Assembly (NCBI GenBank): GCA_963773605.1
Contig: CAVZBT010000012.1
Span: forward strand, 496,001 to 560,000
Length of the DNA stretch: 64,000 nt
Direction: 5' to 3'
DNA from: CAVZBT01 sp963773605
GTDB taxonomy: Bacteria; Acidobacteriota; UBA6911
Part shown: positions 56,964 to 64,000 of the stretch, piece by piece
How positions within the stretch are numbered: the stretch's first letter is position 1
Layout of the letters: the number at the start of each line of letters is the position of its first letter
Program-made: the position numbers and the translations under genes
The notes under the pieces: generated by a model
Seen by the model: the letters and a program-made list of their open reading frames with translations, nothing else
The model's database searches: none
What the model was told of the DNA's origin: nothing

Positions 56964-57637
56964 GGATGTGTACCTCGCAGCCCGATTCTACAGAATCCCG
57001 CCGAAATTGCAGCAATTATGGGAGCGAGCGCCCCGGTATGTTATCTATGAGTCGCGTCTTTGCGCCCGAGTCTCCGAGGTGGCCCGCAGAGGATTCGATC
57101 TCCGATGCGGTGAGGGTAGGAGCGTTTGCACCGGGTGGAGCAATCGAACAGACCCTTAACCCGCTTCTGGAGTGCGGCGGCTCGACGCCGCTTTGCGGTC
57201 GGCGCCCAGGCGCCGACCTTTCGCACCCACCTGCCGATCCGGCCAAACCCAGACAGCGGTGCCCAGGCGGCCCAGGCACCGCACTCCATACTTTGGAGTG
57301 GGGCGCCTCCGTGCCATCTTCTCCCCGGCATCTTTTTCATGTAGAATACTTTCCGTCGGGAAGTTCACATAACTCTATCTAAATCCGTAGGCCGGTTCCA
57401 GACGGACAGCAAACGCGCATTTCACCTGTTTGCCTAAGGAAACCGCGAGCCGCTCGGGTTGCTTTCCCCCCTAAGGTGCTGCTGACCCCCTCAGGCGCAG
57501 CCTCCCCCCCTCATCATGGCGGCGATTGCAGGTGTCTGGACCTGAAGAGATCGACGTCCGTGAACTTACTGAACAGAGTCGAATTAAAACAGGTTTACGC
57601 CGACCCATGGTTTTCGCGTCTCGAAAGGAGACAGCCT
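56964..57637. other. intergenic region between amidohydrolase and cupin
   Basis: About 670 bases between divergent genes. It contains the repeat locus 5 (57167-57318) and, at about 57430-57470, an imperfect hairpin (GGAAACCGCGAGC against GCTCGGGTTGCTTTCC). No ORF here is convincing; those crossing it are repeat- or shadow-derived. The 57.4-57.6 kb part is noticeably less GC-rich than the window's left half. Confidence 0.5.
57167..57318. repeat. intergenic palindromic repeat, locus 5
   Basis: One full unit at 57169-57288 runs from GGAGTGCGGCGGCTCGACGC to GGCACCGCACTCC, the same inverted ends as loci 3 and 4, with GGTCGGCGCCCAGGCGCCGACC inside. A second partial unit follows (CTTTGGAGTGGGGCGCCTCC to about 57318). 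It lies in the divergent gap between the amidohydrolase and the cupin. Confidence 0.85.
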
Positions 57638-58315
57638 ATGCGTAGGGCTTTGATGCTGTTTGGTTTGTTAGGTCTCGCGTCCGTCCCGGCTCTCGGCCAG
57701 GACCCCGCGAAGGTAGCGGCCAAGCAATGCAGAGTCGCGTTTGAAAATGAGTACGTGCGCGTTTTGCATTGGACCGTCAGTCCTCACGAAAAAGTCGCCA
57801 TGCATGAGCACCCGGCTGTGGTAAGTGTTTCGCTGGATGCCGGCAACACCCGCTATACCGCTCCCGACGGAAAAACAAGGGACGTCGAGAGCAAGGCCGG
57901 TCAAGCAAGGTGGAGCGATCCGGAAAAACACTCCAGCGAGAGTCTGGGTGACAAGCGGGGCGAAATTGTTCAAGTGGAACTGAAGAAGGAACCGCCTGCC
58001 GCGATGACGACCATCCCGGCATCCGAAGATTCCGTCAAAGTGGACCCAAAACATTACCAGGTTGAATTCCAGAATGACCGGGTCCGCATCCTGCGAGTGA
58101 AATATGGACCGAACGAAAAGTCGGTGATGCATTCACATCCTGCCAACGTCGCCGTATTTCTGACCGACGGATCAACGAAATTCACTCTTCCGGACGGCAA
58201 GACGAGCGTGACGAACATCAAAGCGAGGCAGGCGCAATGGGCGGACAAAGAGACACACCTGCCCGAAAATATGGGGGGCAAGCCTTTTGAGCTGGTTCTG
58301 GTTGAGTTGAAATAG
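57638..58315 (+). CDS. exported double-cupin protein
   Basis: 225 residues from the ATG at 57638 (AAAGGAG upstream). A signal peptide (LMLFGLLGLASVPALGQ) is followed by two tandem cupin-like halves: about residues 32-110 (AFENEYVRVLHWTVSPHEKVAMHEHP...) and 126-212 (VEFQNDRVRILRVKYGPNEKSVMHSHPANVAVFL...). Both halves keep the HxHP metal-type motif (HEHP, HSHP), so each may bind a metal. It is an internal duplication of one domain. The region is less GC-rich than the left of the window. Confidence 0.8.
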   Translation: MRRALMLFGLLGLASVPALGQDPAKVAAKQCRVAFENEYVRVLHWTVSPHEKVAMHEHPAVVSVSLDAGNTRYTAPDGKTRDVESKAGQARWSDPEKHSSESLGDKRGEIVQVELKKEPPAAMTTIPASEDSVKVDPKHYQVEFQNDRVRILRVKYGPNEKSVMHSHPANVAVFLTDGSTKFTLPDGKTSVTNIKARQAQWADKETHLPENMGGKPFELVLVELK

Positions 58316-58543
58316 CTCGGTCTGGCCGGGGGTCGCAGCCATGCCCCATTGATTTCATTTGAGAGTCTCAAGCCACGCTGGCTGACTTGGACCTGGCAAG
58401 GGCGCCGACATGCGCACCGTGGCGCTATTGCTCGGTCAGAAGGACCTGCGAAGGCCGCGCGCTATTAGCACCTTTCGAAACAGTTCCTGGCCGATGCCGT
58501 GGGGGGGGCTTGGCGGAGGTTTTGTGGACTGATTGAGAACAGC

Positions 58544-58620
58544 TGGCGTCCCCAACGGGATTCGAACCCGTGTTGCCGCATTGAAAGCGCGGTGTCCTGG
58601 GCCAACTAGACGATGGGGAC
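58544..58620 (-). tRNA. tRNA-Glu (TTC)
   Basis: Read on the minus strand the sequence folds as a cloverleaf: acceptor GTCCCCA/TGGGGAC, a D arm with CGTCTAGTTGGCC, an anticodon stem CCGCG/TGCGG around the loop CTTTCAA (anticodon TTC, glutamate), and a T arm with GGGTTCGAATCCC. The 3' CCA is encoded. It lies alone between the cupin and YihY genes. Confidence 0.95.
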
Positions 58621-58877
58621 GCAACGAGCGGGCACATTCTTGCATTTTTGTCCCATGAATGCAAGGGAGCGCACCGGGCCGCAGCCCGGTCTTCCAGGGC
58701 GGAAAGGCCTGCCGATTGACAGGTTACGCCCGCTTGGCCACCCGCACCGGTGAGGCGTTCCCTGTTATCACGGCATCGGACGGGCCGGATCCGGCCCCCC
58801 CTCACATAAAACAGCCTGGGCGCTTCGCGTTGTTCCGGCACGGCGGTTGCATGGAGGAGACCGAGGTAGAACGCGAT

Positions 58878-59912
58878 ATGAAACTCAAATCGATTTGGCC
58901 GCTCCTGAAAGAGACCTACTCGGAGTGGAGCGCCGACAAGGCATCCAGGCTGGCAGCGGCCCTCGCCTACTACACCATTTTCTCCATCGCGCCGCTGCTC
59001 GTGATTACGATTGCCATCGTCGGCCTGTTCTTTGGCCAGGAGGCGGCACGCGGCGGCATCGATCAACAGATCCGGGGGCTGGTCGGCGATCAGGGAGCTT
59101 CGGCGATTCAGGAGATGATTGCGAATGCCGGCAAACAGAGTTCCGGGATCCTGGCGACGGTCTTCGGGGTTATCGCGCTGCTGTTTGGGGCCACCGGTGT
59201 CTTCAGCGAGCTGCATGGGGCGCTGAACACGATCTGGGAGGTTGAGGAGAAACCCAGGTCCGGCGTTGTCTCTTATGTAAGAGACCGGTTCCTGTCTCTC
59301 ACCATGGTGCTCGGGATCGGCTTTCTGTTGCTGGTGTCGCTGGCCCTCAGTGCTGCGCTGGCCAGCATGGGCAGCTTCTTCCATACCATACTGCCCGGGA
59401 CCCAGGCGCTTGCCCACGGGGTCAATTTCATCGTGTCCATTGGGATCGTCACGCTTCTGTTTGCGATGATGTACAAGTTCCTGCCCGACGTGAAGATTGC
59501 CTGGCGCGACGTATGGATCGGCGCCGCCCTGACGGCATTTCTGTTCGCCATCGGGAAGTTCCTGATCGGGTTCTACCTCGGAACCAGCAGCATGGCCTCG
59601 GCGTACGGCGCGGCGGGTGCCCTCGTCCTGGTGCTCGTCTGGGTCTATTATTCAGCGCAGATATTTTTCCTGGGAGCGGAGTTCACCCAGGTCTACGCCC
59701 GGCGTTACGGGTCTCGCATCGAACCCGCCGAAGATGCCGTCCGCGTCACGGGAGAGAAACGCGCGGAACAGGGCATGCACCATCGCACGCAACCCGCCCC
59801 GCGCCGCCGGGAAGCTGCGCCGGTAGCATCGCTCGCCTCGGTGCTGACCGGCGTCCTGATCGGTTTCGCCGTTCGGATTATGCGCGGGTCAAGAACCCGG
59901 GCGGGCACCTGA
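58878..59912 (+). CDS. YihY/BrkB-family membrane protein
   Basis: About 345 residues from the ATG at 58878 (KLKSIWPLLKETYSEW); an ATG nine codons earlier is an alternative. Six hydrophobic helices are visible. The start pattern SADKASRLAAALAYYTIFSIAPLLVI and the middle VFGVIALLFGATGVFSELHGALNTIWEV define the YihY/virulence factor BrkB family (formerly misannotated as ribonuclease BN). A basic tail from about residue 290 is rich in Arg and Pro. The function of the family is unsettled. Confidence 0.9.
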   Translation: MKLKSIWPLLKETYSEWSADKASRLAAALAYYTIFSIAPLLVITIAIVGLFFGQEAARGGIDQQIRGLVGDQGASAIQEMIANAGKQSSGILATVFGVIALLFGATGVFSELHGALNTIWEVEEKPRSGVVSYVRDRFLSLTMVLGIGFLLLVSLALSAALASMGSFFHTILPGTQALAHGVNFIVSIGIVTLLFAMMYKFLPDVKIAWRDVWIGAALTAFLFAIGKFLIGFYLGTSSMASAYGAAGALVLVLVWVYYSAQIFFLGAEFTQVYARRYGSRIEPAEDAVRVTGEKRAEQGMHHRTQPAPRRREAAPVASLASVLTGVLIGFAVRIMRGSRTRAGT

Positions 59913-60139
59913 AGGCGCGCCATTTCACAGCGGCCACGGCCCGATCCCTGTGAGGAAGCTCGCCGCCGAATCGACGAGCATCGCGTGGATGCCGCCCTCA
60001 AACATGTTGGGATCGCGACGGTATCCCCGCGCGCTCTTGCCGGCGCTCGCGGACACCACCAGCACCGGAACGATCGGCGCGCCCGGAGCCGCCTCAGCGC
60101 GGAGCGCATCGAGTCGCGTCCGGGCGCTGCCGTGCCGGC

Positions 60140-60346
60140 CTAGTCGTCCAGCACGAAGGTCACCAGCAGGTTCACCTGGTAGCCTTTGATCTGGCCGTTC
60201 TCGACGTCCACCCGCTGCTCCTTGACCCAGGCTGAGCTGATGCCGCGCAGCGTCTTGTTGGCCCGGTTCAGCCCCACTTTGATGGCGTCATCGAAACTCT
60301 TGTCCGAGCGCGCGCTGATCTCCGACACCTTGGCCACTGAGTTCAT
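60140..60346 (-). CDS. dodecin
   Basis: 68 residues from the ATG at 60346 (GGGAGG upstream); longer open frames upstream are not needed. The sequence matches the dodecin family throughout: AKVSEISARSDKSFDDAIKVGLNRANKTLRGISSAWVKEQRVDVENGQIKGYQVNLLVTFVLDD. Dodecins form 12-subunit shells that bind flavin or related cofactors. It is flanked by long spacers and is probably monocistronic. Confidence 0.9.
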   Translation of the reverse strand: MNSVAKVSEISARSDKSFDDAIKVGLNRANKTLRGISSAWVKEQRVDVENGQIKGYQVNLLVTFVLDD

Positions 60347-60939
60347 GTCATCCTCCCTTTCGTATTGGTCTGCCCGGTGCAGACCCCCGCGGTTGACCGG
60401 GCGGCACCGAGTTCCGACTGATAGGAATTTCCTCTCTTGCATTAATGATACCCGCGATCAGGGCATGGCGGAAGGGCAAGAAGCTGGGACCTCTGGCAAT
60501 TGCGCCTCTTGCCAGTACTTCGGCGACACCGCATCTGGCTCCGCCGAGCCCGCCGCCCCGGCTGGCAAGTCCAGAACCGTATGCTGCACCCCGGAATTGG
60601 CCGACCTCGGAACCTGACCGGCAGCCCCGCCCCTGGGTGAGCGTCATAGTTTCGTGCCAATAGTCGCATGCCAATGGCCTTCCGCCGGTCGATGGAATCC
60701 AGGCGAATGTAAGCAGGCGGTCGTCTAGTGTCAGGCGACACGACCGCCTCGTGCTTGGGCGAAGCGCCTCGTGACAGGAAAATTACTTCCCATATCGGGA
60801 CGATCGGGAGAGATTGCGCTTGTCCGATTAGCCGGTTACATCCACTTGACGGGCGCATGGTGGGGTAGCATTGCCGCGTGTATAAGGTATATTAACACCA
60901 ATGTTAGCCAAGGACGTGTTGTGCGTCGTTTTGATTGGA
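60347..60939. other. intergenic region with a strong hairpin
   Basis: About 590 bases between dodecin and the methyltransferase. At 60715-60749 a hairpin pairs AGGCGGTCG with CGACCGCCT (9 bp), with an inner TGTC/GACA pairing; there is no T-run on either side, so it is not a typical terminator. The open frames here have no recognisable protein. Confidence 0.45.
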
Positions 60940-61758
60940 ATGATGCAGATAGGAAAACTCCCGGAAAACCAGACTGGAATGTTTGCAGACGCCGATTCGT
61001 ACGAACGGTTCATGGGACGCTGGAGCAGGCTCGTCGCCCCGCAGTATGTTGATTTCGCACGCATTCATGACGGTAACCGTGTCCTCGATGTCGGTTGCGG
61101 CACCGGAGCGCTGGCCTCAACTATCGTATCGCTGAGGCCTCACTGCCGGGTGAATGGGATCGACCCGTCGCCGGAGTACGTGTCTTGCGCACAGGCCCGG
61201 AGCACCGGGGCTGCCATAACCTATCAGGTGGGAGATGCACAGAGCTTGACCTTTCCGGATTCCACGTTTGATGCGACGGTGTCGCTTCTGGTTTTCAACT
61301 TTATTCCCGATGCCCGGAAGGCTGTTGCAGAACTGCGCCGCGTTACACGCCGGGGGGGAAGTATATCGGCCGCCGTCTGGGATTACGGTGAGGGCATGCA
61401 GATGCTTCGCATCTTCTGGGATGCAGCCGTTGCAGTGGATTCGACTGCGGAACGGCTGGATGAAAGACACATGCCCCTTTGCCGTGCCGGCGAACTTCGC
61501 TCGCTATGGGAAGCCGCCGGACTTCGGAATATCGAGGAGAAGCGACTGGAAATCGTGATGGAGTTCAGGTCTTTTGAGGACTATTGGAATCCATTCCTGG
61601 AGAAACAGGGACCGGCTGGTGCTTACGTGGCAAGTCTAACGAAGGATCGCAGACTAGCGCTGCGGGACAGACTCAAAGCGGCGTTGACCGGACCGGATGC
61701 TCGGGCAGGGCTGAAGCTTCGGGCACGCGTGTGGGCCGTGCGAGGCACCGTTCCCTAA
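60940..61758 (+). CDS. class I SAM methyltransferase
   Basis: About 272 residues from the ATG at 60940 (an ATG at 60901 is also open but less likely). The SAM-binding loop is VLDVGCGTGALAS, followed by GIDPSPEYV and ITYQVGDAQSLTFPDSTFDA, and then ELRRVTRRGGSISAAVWDY, the standard type-11 order. No zinc ribbon or targeting domain is present, so the substrate is unknown. Base composition is lower in GC than in the left half. Confidence 0.85.
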   Translation: MMQIGKLPENQTGMFADADSYERFMGRWSRLVAPQYVDFARIHDGNRVLDVGCGTGALASTIVSLRPHCRVNGIDPSPEYVSCAQARSTGAAITYQVGDAQSLTFPDSTFDATVSLLVFNFIPDARKAVAELRRVTRRGGSISAAVWDYGEGMQMLRIFWDAAVAVDSTAERLDERHMPLCRAGELRSLWEAAGLRNIEEKRLEIVMEFRSFEDYWNPFLEKQGPAGAYVASLTKDRRLALRDRLKAALTGPDARAGLKLRARVWAVRGTVP

Positions 61759-61799
61759 CCCGGATCATTCGTGAAGGTATAAAACAATGCAGCTTGTTG

Positions 61800-62828
61800 T
61801 TATCCGTCGACCATACGCGTGCAGGTATCGCGTCGCCTTGGAATTTTGAGCGTTATCCTGGTCCCTGTGCCGGGCTCACTCCACAAATCCAGCGAGCTGT
61901 TCAGCATCCGGGCTCGCTCGTACATCGTTGCCAGCCCCAACCCACGGTCTTCCTCCCGGTTGGCATCGAAGCCTTTGCCATCGTCCTCGACGACAAGCGA
62001 GAGTTCGCACTCGCTTTCCTTAACGGAAACCGACAGATGGCCTGCTTCCGCGTGGTTCTGGATGTTTTCCAGAGCCTCCTGGAGGATTCGGTATGTGAGA
62101 ATCCCCTCGGCCCCTTTGAGGAAAAGGTCGACGTCATCGTCGATTGTCACAGTCGTGTCCAGACCGGAGTCCCCGGCGAGGTTGGCAACAAGTCGGCGTG
62201 CAGCAGTAGTGAATCCCAGATCTTCAAGAATCGCGGGGCTCAGATCGCGCGACAGACGTCGGATATGCCGAACCATGTTGTCGATTTGCTCCGACGCGCC
62301 CCGTAACTCGTGCTGGGCGGCGGACTGATCTTGGTTAATGACGCTTTCCAGCAGTCTCAGCCGCAGTTTCAGCACAATCAGAGACTGACCTAAATCCTCA
62401 TGCAGTTCGCGCGAGACGCGTTGCCTCTCCTTTTCTTGCACCGTCAGAAGCTGCGCCGACAGCAGGTGCAGCTGTTTTTCAGATTGCCGCAAGGCTGCTT
62501 CAGCTTCCCGGCGCTCAGCCATCTGTTCTTCCAGATGCTTTCCGAACTGGAGTAGTTCCGCGTTATGCAGTCGCATCGGACGAAACGTGAACAGATACAA
62601 GAGATACAAAAGAGGAAACAGCACCAGGATCAGCAGCAGCGAGTCAATCAGGGCCTGTTGCCACACCGTCAATTGCTCATGAAAGATCGCGAGCACCAGC
62701 ATGAGCCCGGTTTCAGCCGCGAAGATCGCTGTCGCCGCAAGGACAAAGAGCAGTGTGGGTGTTTGTGAAATGGTCGATCGCACCAGCTGCGATTCCCGGG
62801 GTTGTTCGGCGACCGCGTTATTGGCCAT
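61800..62828 (-). CDS. membrane sensor histidine kinase (NarX/LiaS type)
   Basis: About 342 residues if started at the ATG at 62828 (GGAGCGAG upstream); a start at 62918 would add 30 residues. Two helices bound a short loop (LLFVLAATAIFAAETGLMLVLAI and LLILVLFPLLYLLYLF). A coiled-coil leads to the HisKA_3 phospho-acceptor QRVSRELHEDLGQSLIVL. The ATPase domain has ALENIQNHA (N box), DDGKGFD and GLGLATMYERA. No response regulator gene is adjacent within the window, so its partner is not known. Confidence 0.87.
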   Translation of the reverse strand: MANNAVAEQPRESQLVRSTISQTPTLLFVLAATAIFAAETGLMLVLAIFHEQLTVWQQALIDSLLLILVLFPLLYLLYLFTFRPMRLHNAELLQFGKHLEEQMAERREAEAALRQSEKQLHLLSAQLLTVQEKERQRVSRELHEDLGQSLIVLKLRLRLLESVINQDQSAAQHELRGASEQIDNMVRHIRRLSRDLSPAILEDLGFTTAARRLVANLAGDSGLDTTVTIDDDVDLFLKGAEGILTYRILQEALENIQNHAEAGHLSVSVKESECELSLVVEDDGKGFDANREEDRGLGLATMYERARMLNSSLDLWSEPGTGTRITLKIPRRRDTCTRMVDG

Positions 62829-63493
62829 GACTCGCTCCGCGCACACACTAAGCCACGCCGCTGAACGGTGATGCTGCTCGGCAAGGAGAGAAAGGTCAGC
62901 GCTCGCGCCAGGTTCCATGATTTCACAGCTTCAAGAACGGCCAAAGCGAAATCTGCCCGGAAGGGTAGGATACGGAAAAGCCCCGTACCACTACACGTAG
63001 AAAGGAGCCAGGGTGGACTTCGCCCATTCCCTTGCCGAGTTCTTCGATGATCCGTAATGCGAGATGCTGTTGCCCACCGTGGAAGGAGGAAAACTGTCCT
63101 TGACATCCCCTTTCATAGGACTTCCTCGATCGCGAGTTTTGGGGAGCATCATGAGGATTCTGGGTTGGTCAATGGGAATTTGCCGGATGCTGGCCATCGC
63201 TCGCTCGTAGCGAGAGTAGTTGTGTGGTCTATGTATTAAGAATAACGCAGCACGGTGACACGTTCTCTGCCGACCTTGATATCGATGGCTACATGGAGAT
63301 GAGCCGAATCTCCGCAATAGGCCGGGTGAGACACGGGGGGATTCAGGTTCTGTATGCGGGAGATCGTCAGGGAGGGCGCGACCCCACCCGTGCTCAGGCA
63401 GAGAATTTACGAGGAAGGGCACGCACGGCGGGCAACGGCGGGCGGATCCGGAATCCTCGCCACGGATGAGGCCGCTGCTCCCGCCTATCCATA
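62829..63493. other. intergenic region upstream of the histidine kinase
   Basis: About 660 bases with only short, unsupported frames. A TTGACA at about 63099 on the plus strand has no matching -10. I see no RNA gene or repeat here. Confidence 0.4.
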
Positions 63494-64000
63494 CTACTTC
63501 TGGGACATCGACGGGCTAAGCCAATCCTCGAAGCGAATCTCACCTATGTGCGCCTCGCCGGACGCAACCAGGGTCAGTTCGCTCAGTTTCGCGCCGAAAT
63601 ATCGCGCATTCGGGTCGACGACCACTTCGCGCGGATCATTGCGAGCGCGGAGACCCTGCCGGATAAACTCGTCGAAGCGGAATCGCTGCGGCCCCGCCAC
63701 TTCCACCATGCCGTTCAGCGGTGTGCCAACCGCTACCTTCACGACCGCGGTGGCTACATCCTCGGCGGCAATGGGTTGGATGAACACGGGCGGCAGGCGA
63801 ACCTGGTTCCCATCGGTTGCCTCATCGGCGATCTGCTTCACAAATTCGAAGAACTGCGTGGCGTGGACGATCGAGTACGGAATCCCGGACTCCTTGATGA
63901 GCTTCTCCTGCGCGATTTTAGCGCGGATGTATGCGCTCTCTTGCAGTCGATCCGTTCCCACCACCGATAGTGCGACGTGATGCCGCACGCCCGCCTTGGC
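63494..64000 (-). CDS. NmrA-like NAD(P)-binding protein, partial
   Basis: The gene runs off the right edge. The last 169 residues fit the atypical short-chain reductase/NmrA-type family: GVRHHVALSVVGTDRL, SAYIRAKIAQEKLIKESGIPYSIVHATQFFEF, the PIAAEDVATAVVKVAVGTPL region, and a C-terminal end in which no signal is visible. The N-terminal Rossmann glycine motif lies outside the window. Such proteins are NAD(P)-binding oxidoreductases or redox sensors. Confidence 0.85.
   Translation of the reverse strand, partial: AKAGVRHHVALSVVGTDRLQESAYIRAKIAQEKLIKESGIPYSIVHATQFFEFVKQIADEATDGNQVRLPPVFIQPIAAEDVATAVVKVAVGTPLNGMVEVAGPQRFRFDEFIRQGLRARNDPREVVVDPNARYFGAKLSELTLVASGEAHIGEIRFEDWLSPSMSQK

Noticed and set aside
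59940..60139. A short open frame downstream of dodecin reading MFEGGIHAMLVDSAASFL on the minus strand
   Set aside because: It has no start or known family that I can support; it may be chance in GC-rich DNA.
60442..60858. 138-codon minus-strand frame in the dodecin-methyltransferase gap
   Set aside because: Low-complexity Arg-rich translation, no motif, no ribosome-binding site evident.
62991..63422. 143-codon minus-strand frame upstream of the histidine kinase
   Set aside because: No motif and no convincing start; likely chance.

Overview
The window is high-GC bacterial DNA with dense operons and few mobile features. Three things suggest a heterotrophic, respiring Acidobacteriota-like organism, probably from a metagenome assembly: a bacillithiol-type glycosyltransferase (BshA), an actinobacterial/acidobacterial-style fused 2-oxoglutarate dehydrogenase, and menaquinone-type electron-transfer proteins. 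This placement is inference from gene content; no rRNA is present. At least twelve otherwise healthy genes are split by small frame changes. The ones I could resolve are mostly one extra C or G, which looks like consensus error rather than decay.

Layout. 1-5.1 kb (minus): respiratory complex I genes nuoA-B-C-D-H-I-J-K and the first codons of a further antiporter-like subunit, with no nuoE, F or G. 5.4-9.0 kb: a medium-chain reductase, a membrane FeS protein resembling ETF:menaquinone oxidoreductase, and a redoxin. 9.3-16.0 kb (minus): lpd, lipB, two tandem E1-alpha genes, E1-beta and E2 of a 2-oxo-acid dehydrogenase complex. 16.3-20.0 kb: XdhC, a dihaem peroxidase, a second NuoI and a Fur protein with a ferritin-like tail. 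20.0-24.9 kb (minus): one tight operon of second-copy nuoB and nuoD, a radical SAM enzyme, DUF2203, methionine aminopeptidase and a methyltransferase. 25.1-28.7 kb: MerR, FolB, an ErpA-type FeS carrier, an exported protein and an Smr protein. 28.7-35.1 kb (minus): a secreted protein, three membrane-fusion proteins and a MacB-type permease. 35.3-43.7 kb: HEAT protein, oxidoreductase, CnoX/YbbN-like thioredoxin, AMP-forming ligase, sodium symporter and M20 amidohydrolase. 44.0-47.7 kb: TerB-like, pentapeptide, pseudokinase-like, DUF2007 and small membrane proteins. 47.7-52.4 kb: the fused 2-oxoglutarate dehydrogenase and bshA. 52.5-57.0 kb: lipoprotein, heparinase-like protein and amidohydrolase. 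57.2-64.0 kb: a less GC-rich, more loosely packed stretch with a double cupin, tRNA-Glu, YihY, dodecin, a methyltransferase, a histidine kinase and a partial NAD(P)-binding protein.

How the parts relate. Much of the window serves central carbon and electron flow: lipoylated dehydrogenases with their lipoylation enzyme and E3, a fused 2-oxoglutarate dehydrogenase, one complex I and parts of a second, and a likely acyl-CoA-to-menaquinone electron entry point. A recurring palindromic intergenic repeat, bounded by GGAGTGCGG and its complement, occurs at five places and is the main non-coding structure.
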